Shown one piece after another: positions 59,321 to 64,000 of a stretch of DNA of 64,000 nt (position 1 is its first letter; every line of letters begins with the position of its first letter). This DNA is from Bryum argenteum. Taxonomy: Eukaryota > Streptophyta > Bryopsida > Bryales > Bryaceae. The translations under genes were made by a program, and so were the position numbers. The DNA lies in assembly GCA_037043015.1 (NCBI GenBank), contig CM073325.1, positions 12,813,001 through 12,877,000 of the forward strand, read 5' to 3'. The notes beneath the pieces were generated by a model. The model saw nothing but the letters and a program-made list of their open reading frames with translations, had not been told where the DNA came from and searched no databases.

Positions 59321-60060
59321 ATTTGCTCTGGAGGAGTTCATCGCTGGCGATCGGAAGATTGTCAATAGACGAGTCGTCCGAGGTCTATCGGATGAGCGGC
59401 AGATTAAGCTTTCTTGAATCATTTTCAGAGTCACTTTTTCTATTAGTTGCTGTGGATCTTTCTAAGTAGTCAAGTGCTGTCAGTTCCTAGCTTGCGAATA
59501 TTTGAGGTGATCGCTGGCAATCAAGAGATAGTTGATTGGCGAGGTCTATCGGATGAGCGGTCAGGTATGCCCTTTGTACGTTCTTGAAAGCGCATTTGGA
59601 CATGGCTGAGGGTGTGATGACGTTTCTTGAATCATGATGAAGCATATTCGGTGTCACATTTTCTAAGTGCGACTGGATCTTTCGAAGCAGTAAATTGTTG
59701 TCAGTTCCAGGCTTGTATTAGATCACGTGCGAACTTTTGAGCTGATCGCTGGCGATGCAGAGATTGTTAAATGGCGAGGTCCTTTGGATGATCGGTCGTG
59801 TGTGCTTTATGTCTTTTATAGCGCATTGTTTGTCGTTTGACCTGCGAAATTTTGAGTTGATTGCTGGCGATCGAGAGATTGTTAATTGGTGAGGTCAACC
59901 GGATGAGCGGTCGGGTATGCTCTGTGTCTTTGTTAGCGCATTGGACATGGCTGAGAGTGTGATGAAGTTTCTTGAATTATGATCAAGCAGTTTCGGAGTC
60001 ACATTTTCAACTTGTTGCACTCGATCTTTCTAAGTGTCGTTAGTTTCAGGCTTTCTGTGG
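59320..60060 (+). repeat. diverged tandem repeat upstream of the acyltransferase gene, about 4 units
   Basis: A unit of about 125-230 bp recurs at roughly 59,330, 59,510, 59,740 and 59,860. It contains GATCGCTGGCGATC-like, AGATTGTTAATTGG, GAGGTC-nn-CGGATGAGCGG, TTTCTTGAATCATGAT and TGGATCTTTCTAAG blocks. The last unit ends about 30 bp before the start codon, so the repeats form the promoter or 5' UTR. Confidence 0.7.
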
Positions 60061-60089
60061 AGGCGTTCTTTGACACCTACTTCTTCAAG

Positions 60090-63000
60090 ATGGATGTCGT
60101 TAAGAACTGCTTCTTTATTCCGCACCCGCCACGTAAACTCTCAACTGTTTCGCGGAGATTAGCCGAATTCAATGTCCTGCGTTCTTCAAGCAGAAATCAT
60201 GTTGGAATAGCCAGTGCAAACTTGCCTTCTTCCACCGACATTCCGTCTGAAGAGTTCCTTTCGAAGAAGAAAATTGAGTTGGGATCACTGCAAGAAAGAA
60301 AGAAATATAATGAGATCGGCCGGAAGCCTTCAGAAGACTTCGAAAAGCATGATGCACAATTTGCGTTGGAAGAGCTCGGTGGCTTAGATAAGAAGAAGCG
60401 CAGAGGCCATTTGGTTTCGAAGGAGCTTCAGAAACTCACAAGAAAAGACACTGAGCCTCCACGGTGGATTGCTTACAAGGGCGCTGAAATTCAGCCAGAG
60501 AATGCTCCCTTGTTCCTCTGCCTTCCAGGTATACGTTTCTTTTAAGCAAAGTCAATGGCCACCAGGGAGTCAAAATGACCTAGTGGTAAGCTTTGCATCT
60601 CTCTACAGATATCATTTCAAATGGCTTGAGCCTATCGTTGCATGAGGAGAAGCTCGCCAAGCTGTTCGAAGTGCGGCGATTGCATGTTCCAGTGAACGAC
60701 ACATCTACAAACAGAGGTGCGTGGTGGTTTATTGTACATGAATTTCGTGCTTCGTTATTTGGAGGTCAGTAGGCAGGTGGTGTAATTGGCGATCATCTCT
60801 GCACAGATTTGATCAATTTAATCGAAGAAACCATCAGAGAAGAGTCGTCACTGCGGAATGGAAGGCCCATATACATGTTGGGTGAGGGGTATGGAGCGTC
60901 GCTTGCTATTTCCGTTGCTGCACGTAATCCAGAACTTGACTTGGTTCTCATACTCGTGGACCCTGGTATGTACTATACCTTATTCTCTGGCTCTTTTAGT
61001 TTCGTTTGTCTTGTGTCAACAAAAGACGTTAAACTGATGGGTTTTGGTTTTGCTGCAAATTGTAGCGACATGGTGCGATGAAGGCGACATCTTACCTCCG
61101 GGTGTAGCAGTGCTCGATGCAGCTCCTGGCCCCGTTTCATCATCTTTTCCGTTTCTATTCTCTATGAGCGTTGGTGCGACTCCGCATTTGATCTGATTCT
61201 TCAAGTCTCAGCTCATTATCTTCCCAATGTTTAGATTGTTAGAATTGTAGCATATCACTCTCTGCATTTTGTGATTGATTATATAAGTGGCAGCTTAGGG
61301 ATTTTCAGAAGCGGAGCTAATTCTGGTGGGAATTTCAGGTGATCCTGTCACCATCACTAAGGCGATTGTGAATGAATCTCAACTTGAAAACCCTCAGAAA
61401 TTTGTGTTGAAATTTCGAGATGTTCTTCATGTCATTGCTGTGAGTACCTCCCACTACCATTCTTCCCTTCCACTTTGCTCAAGCACATCGAGACACCTTC
61501 TGTTTCTTCATTAGGGGGAAATCGCACCCTCAATCACACTTTAGGGTGGGACAACTAAAAAGATCGTGGTTTTGAGTTAATCTGCGTTATCTTTGACAAA
61601 TCATGCAGAGTGCTTCAATGAATTGGTCAAAAGATACAGCTTCGCGCAAATTGAATCAATTACAGATGGTTGCGCGGAATGCGGTCTCGCAAATGGAGCG
61701 TGTCAAGGCCGATGTCCTTGTGCTGTTCAGGTATACTCATCTGTCGTTTATTCGAGGAGTTGGACCGATGAGATATGGCCCCTTAGCTCTTAGTCTTCAT
61801 TGACTAGCAAGGATTCAGAACCCTTCAGGATGCTCTCGAACTGTGCTAGATATGGGTTGCTAAGGTGATTCGTCGTGACGGTGGTGGAGGTTTTTGTGGA
61901 TAGTGGGAAGAAACAGAATGAAAAGGAAGCAAAGAGATTCAGAGACCGTATGCCTTCCGCTATCGATCGTAACTTTCCAGCTCACCGTGGTGCCCTACTT
62001 CTGGTAAGTGCCTCCGCGATAGTCCACTCAGTTGTTTTCAGCTCGCTGTTGATTTGGAGGACCAGCTTCTGCTAACCTTCACACACAAAGTGATAGCCAG
62101 TGCCGTTTATTCTTTTTCCTTTTTTTGTGAAAACTTTTCTTTTCTTTCTTCTACTTCAACGGCCACTTCCTGTGATACCCTCGTGAGATATGTATAGGAA
62201 GATGGCGTTGAACTAGCAAGCTTGATCAAAGCCTCCAACATGTATAGACGTTCCAAGCCACGAAACATCGTAACTGACTACATTCCACCTACCGAAGAGG
62301 AGATGGAAGCATTTGGGAAGGCCCACCTGGAGTATGATAACATTCTTCATCTCACTATCATGAGGCCACTTATACTCTTTGTAAAGGTTAATATGCATCA
62401 TCGGCTAAATCAACAAAAGACTCGTATTGATAGTTTTATCTCTGATGATAAACTTTGGTGCTCGTACAGCGTCATGAAGCAGCTCTTCAGCCCTGTTTAT
62501 TTCCACGTCCAGGAGAATGGGTCAGTGAGAAGAGGCCTGCCACGCCTCACCAAGGAAAGGCCGATCCTTCTCGTCTGTAATCACACATTCGTGGGGTTCG
62601 ACTTAGGAATACTCATGGGATCTTTCATAGAAAGCCAGAACGTGACGATTCGGGCCTTGGCACACCCACTTCTGACAGCAGGTAACGACGTTTCTCTAAC
62701 GAAGCAAACCATCAACTTTAGGCTACCCTCAGATATGAAGACAATAGCATTTTACCAACTTTGACAAACGAACTTTGCAGATCAACCTGGAGGGATCGTC
62801 GCTTTTAATTATTTGCCCGACTTGGCACGATTACTGGGATCTGTTCCGACATCAGGACGCAACTTGTACAAACTTTTGGCAGCGAAGGAGACCGTCTTAC
62901 TTCTTCCAGGTGGAATGCGTGAAGCAGTCAAGCGGAAGGTTATACCTCTTCCCCGTAACTTTCTCTCGATAGAGGGTGACTGACCACTAACTTTTCCATC

Positions 63001-63625
63001 TGGTATCTCATTCCTTCTTGCTCACGGAAATAGGAGGAGAAATACACGTTAATTTGGCCTCATAAACCAGAGTTTGTGAGGACTGCCATCCGGCACGGTG
63101 CAGTTATCATACCTATGGCTGCTGTTGGCGGCGATGAATTTATCAAGGTATACTTCTTCCATCCACAAAATTAACTCAGAATTTTCTCTCTTGAATTTTT
63201 CGTCGCTTCACAGAGGCAGAGGCCAGCACGTTTCTTTGAATCTAAGCAACTGCATCAGGAGTAACTAGTGGGTCCGCTATCCTAAGTGACCCTCTCTGAT
63301 ATATGCTGCAGGTAGTATTAGATCAACACCAGATTTTAGATTTACCAATAATTGGAGAGCAGCTAGAGCGCCTCGGAAGCCAAATACCACGAGCCAGGTA
63401 CAATCTCATCTCTCCTTTCGATCAACGATCCTGAATACAGATTGCAAGGGGAACAAGTGCGTTGTTGTCAAGATTCTCGTTTATTCGCAACTGACCATAT
63501 TATACTTTGTTACAGACATGGACAAGAAGGAGCAGACGACGAAGGACACATGCTAGGTAGCGTTGGCATTCCCACCCCGCCCCCTCGCATGTACTTCTTA
63601 TACCAGAAGCCAATCTTCACTCACA
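60090..63625 (+). CDS. PES/DGAT-like esterase-acyltransferase, plastid type (3' end outside window)
   Basis: Relative of phytyl ester synthases PES1/PES2, plastid proteins that make phytyl esters and triacylglycerol. Exons: 60,090-60,528; 60,609-60,716; 60,807-60,965; 61,066-61,173; 61,339-61,439; 61,609-61,730; 61,904-62,003; 62,198-62,681; 62,781-62,938; 63,034-63,147; 63,312-63,397; 63,516-63,625. They give 696 codons in one frame, so only a short last exon is missing. The N-terminus is Ser/Arg-rich like a transit peptide. The hydrolase half has VAARNPELDLVLILVDP, but the nucleophile elbow reads GEGYG (208-212) instead of GESxG, and the usual GH-TLLL reads RG-ALLL. The acyltransferase half keeps CNHTFVGFD, ALAHPLL, GSVPTSG and LLLPGGMREAVKRK. 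In-frame ATGs further upstream fall in the tandem repeat. Confidence 0.85.
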
Positions 63626-64000
63626 GTACGTACCACTACGTTTTACGTTGAGTTCTTCTACTGCTTATTTGTTCCAAGCTATCACACTCGACATTCTATA
63701 TCGAAGATTTTACAAAGTACAAGGGTTTCATCGACGAGAGTAAAGGGGACATCCCCATATGTTATATATAATGGCATGCATACCTCTACCTTTAATTCGA
63801 ATCAAACCTTCATACATTTTGCTAATTAAGAAAGATAGATCATAGCCAGTAAGTACAGAGTTCGTCAAAATGTGATTTCGAAGCTTCTATGAGGTTTGCA
63901 AGATGACCACTATTAAAAGTTAATGTTTGCATCCCTCAGGGAATTTAGCAAGTGAAGGAAAATACATATAGCTAGACTGAGAGTTTTGCGTATAATGCAG
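63626..64000. other. probable intron of the acyltransferase gene, last exon not identified
   Basis: A GTACG donor follows exon 12. No clear continuation of the family C-terminus is readable before the window ends. Confidence 0.4.

Overview
The window is nuclear DNA of a land plant. The evidence is a plant-type kinesin-5, a plastid phytyl-ester-synthase-like acyltransferase, glycine-rich two-RRM RNA-binding proteins, Ty1/copia and chromodomain Ty3/gypsy elements, and short GT-AG introns (median about 115 bp in the kinesin gene). The short introns and the fungus/moss-like self-priming layout of the gypsy element lean towards a bryophyte or lycophyte, but the species cannot be fixed from this sequence.

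Layout. 0-9 kb: a small secreted cysteine-rich peptide gene (-), a complete 23-exon kinesin-5 gene (-, 1,008 codons before the stop) and a weak divergent small ORF. 9-41 kb: a transposon graveyard. One old Ty1/copia relic runs in the right domain order from about 9.8 to 37.7 kb. It has been split by TTAA-flanked inverted-repeat elements, a Harbinger-like element with 27-bp inverted ends, a tRNA-type SINE, a large minus-strand LTR-type relic that itself carries a younger chromovirus (19,839-25,897, TSD CACAT), and a 7.9-kb hAT element (28,710-36,608, 8-bp TSD). 41-44.5 kb: a 10-exon mitochondrial carrier of the MTM1/SLC25A39-40 type (406 aa). 46-58.8 kb: three tandem copies of an RRM glycine-rich-protein gene. 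Copy 1 is decayed, copy 2 is intact (420 aa), and copy 3 has a stop at the start of its Gly-rich tail. Between copies 1 and 2 lies a PDI gene relic split by a 384-bp MITE. 59-64 kb: tandem repeats, then a PES/DGAT-like acyltransferase gene that runs off the right edge and has lost the hydrolase catalytic Ser and apparently the His.

The host genes are unrelated housekeeping or nuclear-encoded functions: mitotic spindle, mitochondrial transport, RNA binding and plastid lipid metabolism. I see no gene cluster acting as one pathway. The most unusual material is in the mobile elements. The chromovirus LTR has an 11-nt match between its predicted transcript 5' end and its primer-binding site, plus an array of heat-shock-element-like motifs. 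The TTAA/CCC element family looks piggyBac-like. Paralogous or coding-frame empty sites define several insertions to the base. Exon boundaries were chosen by eye from splice consensus, reading phase and remembered family sequence; no alignment was run.
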